Assembly (NCBI GenBank): GCA_013398295.1
Contig: VZSF01003931.1
Location: forward strand, 435,211-499,210
Direction: 5' to 3'
From: Chionis minor
Taxonomy: Eukaryota; Chordata; Aves; Charadriiformes; Chionididae
DNA: 64,000 nt
Shown here piece after piece: positions 1 to 12,190 of this stretch. How positions within the stretch are numbered: the stretch's first letter is position 1; every line of letters starts with the position of its first letter. The translations under genes were made by a program, and so were the position numbers. Below the pieces are notes generated by a model. The model saw only the letters and a list, made by a program, of their open reading frames with translations, was not told the DNA's origin and ran no database searches.

Positions 1-2306
1 CAGGATAAAACAAAGTCCATTAGATCAATACCGATGAGAGTGATACCAAATGACTGTCTTGAGCAGCCACCTTTGGCAATGTTAAATGCCAGGGAAATAG
101 AGAGGTGTACTGGAAGCAGGACGAGAAAGAGAAAGAGAAGGGTCATTAGAAACATTAGGATGGTAATTAAAATAAAATTATATCAGTTCACGGTGAGAGT
201 GACAGGATCTTAAGGTTTTCCATGTGTTTTAGCATCTTTCTGACATTGACCTTTGGAAAATTTTCACTGTAATTTGCTATTGATATTCACATCTCTATTT
301 GTGGTGGTTTTAGAATCCAGTTGCTTCTTATCCAGCAGAGGACTTGAACATGTGCTGAACCATCGTGTTCATAAGTAAGCTGGTTGATTTGGCTCAAGTT
401 ATGTGCTTAGATTTTGTGATGCATTGAGTTCCTGAAAGAATATGAGAGGCCTTTAATGAACTTAAATCAATGCTGTCTCAATATTATTTGCTTTAAGTGA
501 ACAATATTACCATTTTACCCACCTGAAAGTTGAAGTTAAAGATCTTAATATTTCCAGAAGAAGCTCTTGTAGCCATCTGTTAGTAAAACTTACCGTCTTC
601 AATTCAAAATAAATTTTCATTATAGTGGAATTGTTAGGTGCTTTTCCATCAAAGCACTACTGCTAACCTTCTTACAATTATGTTCAAAATTAATTGGTTT
701 ATGCACAGACATTCTGAAAGGAAAAGTCATACTGTTTTGCCTTTTTTTAAAGCAAAATGGTAATTTGTTAATGTATGCAATCTGTAGGCCGTGAAGAGCA
801 TTCAGATCTTTCTCCCTTTATGTTTAAGCACTCCCTTCTCATATATGGAGGTTTGGTCTTCTAGTCTTGGAGCCTGGGTTTTTTTTACTATGGAATTGAA
901 TGTGTTTTCAGGATTAGGGCCTTAGGGTACATCCTCTGTAGCTTCTGAACACATGGATTTGTAGGCATATATAGTCCTGCATGTTTTACTGCCAGCCCTT
1001 CACTGTATTTCAGTAATATCCATCATAATTTCCTCTGATAGTTACTTTTACATATGGTACCTTACGCACTAATATTTTTCTGTTTGACACATGCAAGTTG
1101 TTCCTCCGAGTAAAGCAACTTTTCAGTGATGCTGGATCTGGGAGCCCTTACAGAAGCTTGAGCGCCCTAAGTATTGGTTAAGGGAAAGCTTGCTCCATTT
1201 TCTTTAATCAGCTGTTTCCCTTATTAAGAGTCAATTACTTTTCTTTGGTTTTTTGTGTTTAATTTAAGGATTTAGTGAGATTAAGGACACTTTAGAATAA
1301 ATACAGCTAATATACAAATAGACATCCATTAAAAATCTCTTGCTCGTGAATCACAGTATGTGAATCATTTGAATGAAGTGACTTGATCTTACATTTGACT
1401 TCCCATTAAATCTGCTTTCCCAATCAATTCCCACGTAACTATATATCCACCATTTCTGATGAATCACTTGAAGTATATAACTTTAAAAAAAATTCATAAA
1501 GGTTTAATAACTTTGTAAATAAGGAATAAGTTAAGATATTATTTTCATTCCCAAGTGAAAAATATTTCACAGCTCCTGCATGAAAAATAGATTATAACTA
1601 CCCTATAAGGCAACATGAAAAGGTATACTTGTAATGAATGTAGAAAATGAAGCCGTGCTTGAAATCAGTATATCAAATTAGAAAGTGAGATTTATAACAT
1701 TTTTGCTTATTCTCACACTAGCCATATGAGGGCAGAATTATGCACAAGTGTCCTAACATGGTTTAGTGACCTGTCTTTGAGAGACATTGTTATAAAAGAC
1801 TAACAGAAAAATTACAATATTCTATTCTGTATGGTATTTTCTGTTTTATTCTGCTTCTCTGTATTCAGGTTAGATAGAGAATTGATTATGCAAAATGTGA
1901 CAATGAGTACATTGAAAATACAGGTAGCAGTCTGTACAAGTAAGTTAAATAAATAAATTGAAGGAATGATCCATCCATTTCAGGGTCCCTACAAAATACA
2001 TCTCAGATCCAGGTATAAAGTAACTCCCCGTGTATTTATGCCAACTGTCCATGAGCAGAAGAAAATAAATGTATTTGAATTAGGGTGGTTGTTAAATGGT
2101 AACTGTGAAGTAATGTGTAATTATGAGGAGCTGTATCTACCAGTAAAGCTAGTGGTCTTTTTTCCCTTTTCCAAATTGTCTGCCATGTGGTACAGAAGTC
2201 CTGATTAAGGTCATCAGCTCTTTCCTTCTTAGTGTGTGTTCTCTGCCTGTGTGACATATATGAGCCTCATGATTCCCAGTGCTGAAAGTAGCAACAGAAG
2301 TCAGAG

Positions 2307-2740
2307 TGTTGTCCCAAATCTCGGTTCTTCACCCGGTGTGCAAGCCAATAACACACAGAGTAGAGGTATTTCCAATTTTATTCCATTAATGCGCAGAAAT
2401 GGGGTGCTCGTCCCAAAACGTGAGCGCAACTCAATTTGAAAAATCTTGACATTTATACGTTGATTATTACATATTCAGAGAATTAGTACATATTCATTGT
2501 TATTCTCTTTAATGACTGGTCAAGATTTCTTCACTTCCCATGCAAATTAGTATGCAAATTCTGTCATCTTCTTCCATTGTTCTCTTTTGAGTATGTTATA
2601 TCATTTGGGTAGATGGTCAATGAGTCAGTGGTTGCGATCTCCCCCTGCTGAAATTACCTTTTATGTACTTCTCATCTAATCTTGGCAGTTCCAGGAGGTT
2701 TTCTTGGTTTGGTGACCAGGCCTACAGTTCATCACTCTCT
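2307..2740 (-). mobile_element. Probable ERVK-type LTR, reverse orientation, far edge unresolved
   Basis: Read on the minus strand, the element ends at 2307 with TGGGACAACA. It has an AATAAA polyadenylation signal at 2382-2377 and an R/U5-like tail of about 70 bases between that signal and the end, which is how betaretrovirus-like (ERVK) avian LTRs finish. The segment around 2325-2440, containing the words CCGGTGTGCAAGCCAATAA and CCCAAAACGTGAGCGCA, looks to me like known avian LTR sequence, from memory only. I could not find the other terminus or a matching 6-bp target duplication, so the right boundary is a guess and the copy may be truncated. No gag, pol or env sequence adjoins it. Confidence 0.5.
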
Positions 2741-5522
2741 TGACAGGAATATCCTACTGATCAGCAAAGCTACATTAACTAGTGGATAGTTCCTTAATTG
2801 AAGCGCAGATAAATCATGTCCAGTTACTATTCCTCTATTTTAGTATTAAGTAAATAATTAAATAGGGTTGGGGATGTATAGAGAACTCTAGCAGCAGCAG
2901 GTTTCCTTAGTTGCTTCAATTACACTTTACATTTCATTTTTCTAGTTAATATCAATTTTACTACAACAAGAGGAACTGCACGGGGTTTGCTGTGCTGCAA
3001 CTTGCTCCTTCAACCTGATGTCTTGGAAAACAATGCACCAGCAGCCAATTCTCAGTGGCCAATTCTCACCTTGTCATTGCCAATCCAGCAAATTCTTAAC
3101 TCTCTGAAGCTATCTGAGTGCAGATTTGATAAAAAAAAAAAAAAAAAGAGAGAAGATCATGACTGAACCTAGAAAGAGTCATTAAAAACTGGTGGTGGTG
3201 ATGAGTCTGACTCTGTTAAACAAAGTAGTACAATGAGTAAGATGCCTTACTTCAGGCACGATGTGCCACCTGCTGGGGTTACCATTTTTTTGGCTCTATT
3301 AGAAAATAGAAAATTGCTGAACTCGTGAGCTGTCTTCAGCTTCATATTTATAATATCTAATGTCATATTTAATCCAAAAACTAAATTCTGCTTCATAAAT
3401 GGATTTAGGAAAGCTCTCCAGACTTTACAGTCCCATGAAAGCAGACATCCAAAGAGACAGTAGTTTTAACCCCAGGAACTTCATAGATTAAACTTGGATT
3501 AAACATCTCCTACACTTGGAGATTTATTATTTGTAGATCCAAATGTGGCATCTGCGCTGGCAGTAAATGATCTGTAGAGGTATTGCATCAAAAAACATGT
3601 TTGGGAGGTTTGGAAAAGGAACTGATGAGTTATCTGGTATGGTGGAAATTATGTTCCTATATGTATCGATAAAATCACTGTTTTAATACATTTCTGCATC
3701 AGGTTCATGGACAAAAAATGTGTATTTCTATGACATCCACTGGAGGATGTTTAGATTTGGCTAAGAAGAAACAGATACATTGCTGTCTTTGGACATCTCA
3801 GGGTGTAAGAACAGTAGTAGCTCTTCGTGCCTGACGTTCTCCATGTTCTTTGGGTGTCTGATCCCTGCAGAACCAGTAAGAAGCAGAAAGTGCAGCTGCA
3901 CTTCTAGTGCTGCACTGGAGTGGAACAATAACTTATTTAGGGCAAAGACTGTTTTATTAAGTACTGCCTGACCATGTACTCCCTGACCTTCCACAGAGGT
4001 TTCTAGATACTGCTGCAAAACAAGTAAAACTGGGTGTATAATAATAGCTCTGTCATCTGGGAGTAGGAGTGGGCTGTGCCATCATTGTACCCTCTCTCCT
4101 GAATCTTAACGCTTGAAGAAATGGGAGATAAATTGTTGTTAGCTTTCCTGCTGTTGCTAGTGATGATGCTACAGCTACCTCGGGAGGTTCAGCTCCAGGA
4201 GAAGGCTTGGTTTCTGGGTTCAGTGCCAGGAGCAGGCTTTGGCTAGTGGGCTCGGCTGAGAGACTGCAGGTCCTGTTGCACAGATACAGTCAGGTAAATC
4301 CACTCTCTCATGAGAAGATGCATCGTCCTTTACTTTAACCCTCTAAAGGTTGGGTACGTGATAGAGGTTTCAGGTTTCTCTGTGGTTGATGAAGAGAGAA
4401 TGGGATATCCGAGTTACTCGCTGGAAACGCTTGTCTGACCCCTCTAAAGAAAGCCCGTATGACTAGTTTGGGCAAAATCCCTAAGTTTTAAAATTACGTG
4501 AGATAAAGCCTACACTTAACGTCAAGAGCCTTACTTTGAACTTATTACAGTAAAGCAGAAAGTAAACATAGTAGAAAGAAAGAAGGAAAGAGTTACTATT
4601 CTCATCGTAACTTCATTTATTGAACTTTATCTTCTCTGTGTCATCTCATTAAAGTTTGAGATACTGGAGTGCTGCAAACCCAGATTATCTATAAGAAAAG
4701 CCTTTAAGGACATTTTGTGATGATTTGGCACACATAAAACAATCCCTAAAAACAGATGCAATATGTGCAATCTGTGGCTAGGAATAAGACAAAAGTAAAC
4801 AATTAGGTTTTATATAATTTTCTGTATTCAAAAAAAGAAAAAAGCCCAAGAGCTGCTGTTTTCTCCTATGAACTAAAAAACTTGACAATTCTCTTTAATA
4901 AACTACATATTTTTAACTTCCCTTTCTGTTTTTGCTCACATACAGCCATTCCCATAATTATAAGTAGCTTTACTTCATGACATTATCCTTAATTTATGAG
5001 TAAAATTGATTTTCAAAATTAATTAGATGCATGTAAGGACTGAATTAGCTCATAATAAAATAAATTGGCTTGTCTGAAAGTGATTTGGATGACTGGTGTT
5101 AAAACAAGCAAGCTAAGCCTGCCATCTTTTGACAGAGGATTTTTTTCTCAGCACTCCAACCCACTGAAATTGATGTTTTGAGTTCAATATTTTATATTGT
5201 CTATGGTAGTAACAAGTTGGCATAGTTGCTTAATAGTACGTAGAATGTAAATAATATATTTCTGTTTAAAGGCTTCCACTGCACATGAAGAGCAATATGA
5301 GTGGTTGCATGCAAATACACTTGGTGCAATTTTTTCTTCATTATTTTTTACTAATAAGAGGAAGGACCAAAGAGGCTGGTGAAATATCAGAAGATGAAAC
5401 TCAGATCTAATATGACAACTTTTAGTAAAATTATAAAGTTCATTAAAAAGGTCTAAAAGTTGAAGATATTTAGATATTAACATTTAGATGTTAAAAAGAA
5501 AAATCTTCTAATTGTAAGCATT

Positions 5523-5665
5523 GTTAGACATTGGAATAGATTTGCTAAAATAAATTACGAAGTCTTACTTATTGGAGGGCTTTTAGAATCAGTCAAAAAA
5601 ACACCTCTTGACATGATTCGATATGGTAGATCTGGTAGGATCTACCAAGGTCAGGTAGGGAGAAA
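5523..5665 (+). mobile_element. Ancient CR1/L3-like LINE remnant (3' end)
   Basis: This short stretch resembles the end of the CR1/L3 reverse-transcriptase ORF: a 'gacattggaatagatttgc' segment (RHWNRL-like), then 'attggagggctttta' and 'aaaaaaacacctcttgaca'. These match the consensus order ending in the 'gacaaacacctgtcaggg' type tail, from memory. It is heavily diverged, with stops and no clear termini, so it is probably much older than the other CR1 copies here. Confidence 0.5.
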
Positions 5666-6439
5666 TATCAGCTAATAAGTCCCCCTATTTTAGTGATTTT
5701 CACAATTAAAAAAAAAACCCAGCAGGTCATTTGCTGTATTTAAAAAGATTAGAATTAATGTATTTGGGAAAATTAAAAGTGAAAAAATTGAAGGCATGTT
5801 GCCCTGAATATTAGGAGTACGTATGTCTGGCCGCAGGTCTTGGACAAGCTGGGACCTGGACATGAAAATTCTAGATAATTAGCAATTTGACAAAAAAGTG
5901 ATGTCACAAAGGGGGTAATGGCAAATGGAGAAAATGCAACTGATAAGGAATTTTCTGAACAAGTAATACAATCAGCCAGATATTAAAACACAGCGTATTT
6001 GTTCAGAACAGGGGTTTTCAAACGTTGTTTAACAGGACCAGGTGGGAAAGAAGTCAGGAAGAGAGAATCAGCTGAGGGCTGTACATGTATGTTTGTGTGC
6101 AGGTGAGCCCTGCTCACCCTTCCCTAGATGGTGAGAATTTGCTCGACTTTTCCCATCAGACAGTCCACATTTCTGCCAAAAATTTGTATCTGTATGATGA
6201 TGTCTACACTGGACAGTATTGTCCTGGCATCTCATTTATACCACATGAAGTTTCCTTTTTCTCTGTTTCAGTTCCTCTGGTTCCCTCCCCAGTTGTATCT
6301 CAAGCAGTTTTCTAGTTATGTCATCTCCTTTCCATAGATATATCTATTTCTTTTTATCACGATAATGCCAAGGCAGCCCAAGATCACTTTGCTATTCCCA
6401 CAAAATAGCCATAGACCTAACACCTGCATCCTCCCTTTT

Positions 6440-6571
6440 TCACAGCATCCCAAGCTTCATCCCTGGGATGCTCGTACCACATATCTTCTCCATGTCTCAG
6501 TCTCCTGACCCTCCTCTCCCCACCCCTACTTAACCTTCTTTCTCTCTGCAGCAAGCCTGTATGAAGGACAG
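6440..6571 (+). other. Long pyrimidine tract with a splice-like 20-nt island
   Basis: A CT-rich stretch of about 110 bases leads into TCTCTCTGCAG at 6541-6551. The next 20 bases (6552-6571) are closed by a good donor, GGTAAGGAG. It has the form of a microexon, but 20 nt is not a multiple of three and would not join exon 12061 in frame. If real it would be untranslated, or poison the transcript. Confidence 0.15.
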
Positions 6572-8081
6572 GTAAGGAGACCCTCCAGTATCATGAACTG
6601 AAATGAATCATTTCCCTAAATGTGTTTTTAAATTGCAACCTGTAAGCTAAGCTGGAAGGTTACATGGCTAATTTAGGGTATTTTTAATGTACAATAACTG
6701 CATTTGGTTTTGATGAATCAGTCCCTTCTCTTCTTCCTACCAATGTTGTGGTGACTTACATCCAGAGCAGCTTTGCTCAAGTTATTTATCTTTCAAAAGT
6801 CAAGTCAGGATTTGTCCGCTATGCTGTTAAATTTGTGCCAAATTTGTACCTTGCATATATGGTGGCTATACTGGAAAGTTTTGTGTTACCTTTATATTTA
6901 CAGGTAAGCATAATTTCCTTATCAAAGAGGAGAAGGGCATGAGAGGGAGAACAAGGAGCAGGATGCGTAGAGGCTGCAAGACCATTTGAGTGGGCAAATG
7001 GTGGTGATGTGGAAAGATGTGAGGTGAAGGGAGATCCATGCAGGATTGATACAAGGATGATGGGCGACTGATTTGTTTCTTTTTATGACCTAAGTAATAC
7101 AACAGGAGGATATATGGCCTGGGAAACCTGTTTGTCTCTACGTTCTTACAGTAGTATTTACCGTGCAAAATTAAGTCATTTGAAAGCTAGTTTATCTTTT
7201 AAAAATCGATTTCTATGGAAAAGTTGGATATTTCTTGAATTAGATATATATGGAGTGCGCTGAATAAGACTTTTTATTGTGCCTTTTTTCCCCCTCTTCT
7301 GATGATATTTCTTGAGATGACTTGAAAATGACTGCTTCAGGTTGTTTCTGATTGTTAATTTCAGACATCCCGTTGGTATCTTTTCTCTGAACGTGGTGGA
7401 TATTTTATATTATGATCTCTCACAGGCTTGTGCAGGGACATAAAGATGTACTAATATAATTTTGTAGCTCATCTGAAAGTAGTGATAAGGCTTTCAGATA
7501 TATCTATTTTACTTAGGCAGTGGTTCTTTGAGATGGTTCAGTTAATTAGACAACTTTTTTTCCACTCAAAAGGTGGAAGACTAGACCCCTGCTCGTATTC
7601 CACCCTTTGCAATGGCACAGGTCTTCATCAGTGAACAAATTCACCTCACTAAACTGGCAGAAGGCTAACCCAGAAAGCTGGAAGTGAATAGATTTCCACT
7701 CTCTTTAGCTTCAGCATCTGCCTAAGAAGTCAGACAGGCATGAAATGCCTAGAGGGAGAATGACACTGCCCAGCTGGAGAGTATCGCTTGAAGAAGGGGT
7801 GACAGAGCCACCTTCCAGCAGCACTGGTTCTTATACAGTATCCATGATCTCATCAGCTGTGTAGAGGGTTTTTTGACCTCTGCGAAGACTTCCTAATACA
7901 TTTTAGCACTGTTAAAAAGTCTGGATCTCATTTGTAGAACTCACTGAAGAATGATTCAAATAATCAGAATTAGATGATAGCTTTTGCTCCGATTATAAAT
8001 ACAAATCACAAGAAAAGTACCCAGAAAATAGGTCAGTAAGGGTGTTTGAGAGGTCATGAAGTCCATCCTCACAGAAGCATG

Positions 8082-9425
8082 GAATCATAGAATAGTTTGG
8101 GTTGGAAGGGACCTTAAAGGTCACCTAGTCCACCCCCCCTGCAACGAGCAGGGACATCTTCAACTAGAGTAGGTTGCTCAGAGCCCCACCCAACCTGACC
8201 TTGAATATTTCCAGGGATGGGGCATCTACCACCTCTCTGGGAAGCCTCTGCCAGTGTTTCACCACCCTCATCATAAAAAATATCTTCCTTTATCTAGTCT
8301 AAATCTATCCTCTTTTAGCTTAAAACCATTACCTCTTATCCTATTGCAACAGGCACTGCTAAAAAGTCTGTCCTCATCTTTTGTGTAGGCCCCCTTTAAG
8401 TACTGAAAGGCTGCAGTAATGTCTACCCTGGAGCCTTCTCCAGGCTGAACAACCCCAACTCTCTCAGCCTGTCCTTGTAAGACAGGTACTCCACCCCCTC
8501 TGATCATTTTTGTGGCCCTCCTGTGGATCCACTCCAACGGGTCCATGTCTTTCCTGTGCTGAGAAACCCAGAGCTGGATGCAGTATTCCGGGTGGGGTCT
8601 CACAAGAGAAGAGTAGAGGGGCAGAATCACCTCCCTCAACCTACTGGCCACCCTTCTTTTGATACAGCCCAAGATGCTGTTGTCTTTCTGGTCTGTGAGC
8701 GCATATTGTCGGCTCACATCCAGCTTTTCATCCAGCAGTATGCTCAGGTCCTCCTTGGCAGGGCTGTTCTCAATCCCTTCATCCCCCAGCCCGTATTGAT
8801 ACTGGGGGCTGCCCTGGCCCAGGTGTAGGTCCCTGTGCGTGGCCTTGTTGAACCTCATGAGGTTCACACGGGGTCACTTCTCAAGCCTGTCCAGGTCCCT
8901 CCCTCCCCTTCCTCCCATCCCTCAGGTGTGTCAACTGCACTGCTCAGCTTGGTGTTGTCCGCAAACTTGCTGAGGGTGCACTCCATTCCACTGTCTACAT
9001 CATTGTTGAAGAGATTAGACAGTACTACTCCTAATATGGACCCCTGAGGCACACCACGTGTCACCAGTCTCCATCTGGACATCGAGCCCTTGACCACTAC
9101 CCTCTGGATGCAACCATCCAAGCAATTCCTCATCCACCAAACAGTCCATCCATCATGTCCAATGTAGAGAGAAGGATGTTGTGTGGGACAGTGTCAAAGG
9201 TCCTACAGAAGTCCAGATAGATGACATCCATAGCTCTTCCCTTGTCCACTGACATAGTCGTTCCATCATAGAAGGCCACTAGTTTGGTCAGGCAGGTCTT
9301 GCCCTTGGTGAAGCCATGCTGGCTGTCTTGAATCCCTTCCCTGTCCTCCAAGTGTCTTAGCATAGCTTCCAGGAGGATCTGTTTCATGATCTTCACAGGC
9401 ATAGAGATGATGACTAAAGCAGGAC
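8082..9425 (-). mobile_element. CR1 LINE, 5'-truncated, decayed reverse transcriptase
   Basis: The minus-strand 3' end lies at about 8082, where GAATCATAGAATAG (complement of the CR1 ATTCTATG terminal repeat) is followed by the GGTTGGAAGGGACCTTAAAG signature. Upstream on the minus strand come the ORF2 reverse-transcriptase blocks in order: [19 protein letters not shown] (9300s), [18 protein letters not shown] (9200s), GVPQGSILG (9040s), KFADNTKL (8960s) and CIKRRVASRLREVILPLYSS (8650s). The reading frame is broken into three pieces with deletions at about 9130 and 8866. The catalytic FADD motif is FADN here, so the copy is dead. Homology fades near 9425, the usual 5' truncation. It is antisense to CNTN1. 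Confidence 0.93.
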
Positions 9426-11198
9426 CAGAACAGATGAAATGTGCTTTTCTTCTCATCCACAGTTTATCTAAAGCATCCATTTCCTTCTTCCTTTCCTTAC
9501 TTTTACTTCTACCTTTTTTTGTAGGTACAACTTCAATCAACTGATCTTTTTCCTTATCTGCTCTCTTAGTCTGCCCTTCTCATTCTCCAAACTTAGTCAC
9601 ACAGGCATGGTACTTCACTTAAAGTGTGAACCTTTCTTGCTGATCTTTTCACAAAGAAAGCTCTTCTCTTCCCTTTTCTCCCTCATGCTGTTTACATATC
9701 AATGGTTCACACTCAGCTTACTACTGAGAATGAAAGATTTATTGGTTGCCACACCTGACATGCAGTCTGTGCATCTTCTTCTGCTCAGAGATCTGAAACC
9801 AGATTCATAATAGATTGCAGCAGAAGTGCCATTATAAAGCATATTTGATAGATGTGAGAAACAGACATTCACTAAGTATAATTAATAGTGCTGGCAGCAT
9901 TAAAAAAGCATGCCATGAAATGCGTAAGTGGTCTGTAATATCATTTGAGTCTTAAGGTGGGAAGAGTCAGCTGCATATGATATGGCTATCTGCTGCTAGA
10001 GGCTGTTGTGCTTCTGTATTCATAGTTCAGAACTGTACAGAAAGTGCCATCAGGTTTGTGGCTTAGTCATTCCAGGCTCTGAGCAAATACGTGACTCTTG
10101 CCTTTTCAGTCTGAAATTACTTCTTCTTTTGATCTAGTAATATGTAGGTTTTTACATAGTGGTGTGCTTTAAAATATCAAAGAAAGGAGACGATTTTGCA
10201 AAAGCTCTGCCTTTCTAATTGCACTTCTTTGCTTCTTTGAAAGACTTCTCATTACACGAATTAATTTTTAAAAACATGAAGTTGCCTGACCGCACATGTC
10301 ACAGCATAACACTGCCTTCTGGGCCTGCTCCTGTCCCCAAAGGAAACAGTGATATTTCCCCCAGACTTGAATTGGAAAGGGAACTTGCTTTTTATCTGTA
10401 AGCACTTTTCTGCTAAGACTGTAATCCAGTGTCTATTTATGAATATGAACAATAAAAAAGATGTCTGCGGGAGTATATCTGTATATATTTATGTATACAT
10501 GATATTTTAACATTGTCATGATTTACATTCTTTAGTTATATAGATAGATTCTTTCTTCACTTCTAGGTTTTATAAGATCTGCCTAATTTAGTCTAAAATG
10601 TTTTATAACCAAAGGCAAGAATTTTAAGGGGATGAGTACAAAATCATAATTTGATTTAAGCCCATTCACCTGTTACATTGACAGTTTATCTCTTGATTTG
10701 TGAAGATTTTTTAAATGTAGCATTGCAAGACATGTAGCAGATTTTTTATAGGCAGCACAGATACTGTTGAAAAATAGGATTTTTCCATGCTTAACCATTG
10801 CTTTCGGAAATTTTTAAGCTAAAAAGATTCAGCCATCTGTAAAGATCATATTAGGAAAACTGTATTTGTTTCCCTTTTATTACAAGATTCCTGCAGTCAT
10901 TTTCCAGATCTCTGGCATCTGTAGGACTTGGAGCAAGGCTCTGAACTTGAAGGGAAAGTGAACCTGGTAGCAATCATGTACTACTTTGCTTTTCCCATGA
11001 GTTTGCTTACAGTTGTTTACACTGTCAGCTCAGTCTCAATAGAGACCTCTGTTGAGCTGTGTTGTCTAAAAATTTTATCTATACGGAGCATGCCTCATCT
11101 TCTCACAGTGCCATTCTATAGCTAGAATGCATATTTGCTGTCTTCACAGAAAAAAAGCAGCTGGATCCTGGGTTTACTGAGGAGAATTTTCCCATCGC

Positions 11199-11244
11199 AT
11201 TCCACCTTTGCTATTCTTTCTATTCCACCTTTGCTATTCTTGCT
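11199..11244 (+). repeat. Tandem 2 x 23 bp
   Basis: Two copies of ATTCCACCTTTGCTATTC plus five more bases, with one mismatch (TTTCT against TTGCT at the end). Confidence 0.9.
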
Positions 11245-12060
11245 TTGACAGACCCCAAAGAGCAGTCTTGTACACACAGAGGAGATAAAGGAGAAGGGAA
11301 AGCAGCTAGGGTGGGCAGACCCTGTAACCTGTACAACAGCATCAGAAATGGAGGATAAAGATTTAGAAAAAAAATTCGTTGTCAAACCTGTTTGGCATTT
11401 ATTCACCTTTAAGTGCTTGACTTTACAAACCTTTCACATTTTCGATGTGTGGCTTTTTTAAAATTTTACTTGGGAGGAGACAGAGTTAACATATTACATA
11501 TACCTAGGCATGAAAGGAAGGACAGAAATATGCCCTGGAAACACTGTATTTCTCAGCTGTGATCTCCAACATTAGTTTTTCTTTGTCTCATACAATAAAG
11601 ATTCTTTCCAAATGTACGAAACAATTGGAGCTGATTAGGTTATAAGATAAGAAACACTTAATATTTTGATGGTTGTTTTGCATGTGGACCTGTTTGATGA
11701 GAATTTCTTGGCCTCTGTGAAATAAGTTGGTCTCACTGCATTTCTAAAGGACGTATCCTCAATTCATTATTACCTCCATCAAATAATTGACAATGTCAGC
11801 GGAGAAGACAGAAGAGGTAGTTTTACAGGAGCGTAGTTTAAATTACTTTTGTTCTCAGAGGGCATGAATGAAGCAGGAGTCAGTGAACGAAGGCCAGCCT
11901 TCTATTATCTGTACTGCTCTGGTTTTGTTGATGCATATAAAACTTGATTTTACAGAGCTCACTATTTAGCCTTCGCATTTTGACTGTGGAAGGTGTGATG
12001 TAAATTCATGTTCAGTTTGCCTACTAATCAAAAAATGATTAATTTCAAACTGTTTTTCAG

Positions 12061-12190
12061 AGGAAGGAAACAAAGGTTATGGACCCGTTTTTGAGGAGCA
12101 ACCCATTGATACCATCTACCCAGAAGAATCTTCAGATGGACAAGTTTCAATGAACTGCAGGGCTCGAGCAATTCCTTTTCCTACTTACAA
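12061..12190 (+). CDS. CNTN1: CNTN1 exon, Ig domain 1 first half
   Basis: Residues 1-44 of the partial protein. Acceptor TTTTTCAG ends at 12060 and donor GTAATT begins at 12191. The exon enters in phase 1 and leaves in phase 2 (TAC AA|G). It carries PVFEEQPIDTIYPEESSDG and the first Ig1 cysteine in VSMNCRARA. The upstream exon is outside the recognised sequence. Reading on into the intron meets TAA as the very next codon. The junction reads E-E-G-N-K-G-Y, one residue longer than the E-E-D-K-G-Y I remember from chicken. Confidence 0.96.

Larger units (their letters stand above)
1..12060 (+). other. Upstream CNTN1 intron or 5' flank, no coding exon recognised
   Basis: The first exon in the window is an internal exon with a phase-1 acceptor, so the sequence before it is most likely intron. 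I looked for the N-terminal contactin-1 exons (signal peptide, and the conserved segment around FTWYRRYGHG) and did not find them. The stretch is AT-rich and holds a probable LTR near 2307, an old CR1/L3 scrap near 5523 and a CR1 copy at about 8082-9425. There are homopolymer runs, including A17 at 3131-3147. The short ORFs here resemble no family I know. Confidence 0.75.

Noticed and set aside
6748..6942. Plus-strand ORF running into a consensus donor CAG|GTAAGC at 6904, considered as the missing signal-peptide exon
   Set aside because: The residues before the donor do not match contactin-1 signal-peptide or N-terminal sequence, and the segment lacks the FTWYRRYGHG-like motif.
8864..9133. 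4-base ATGA overlaps between successive minus-strand ORFs, resembling translational coupling
   Set aside because: They are frameshift points in one decayed CR1 reverse transcriptase. The next in-frame ATG happens to overlap the stop.
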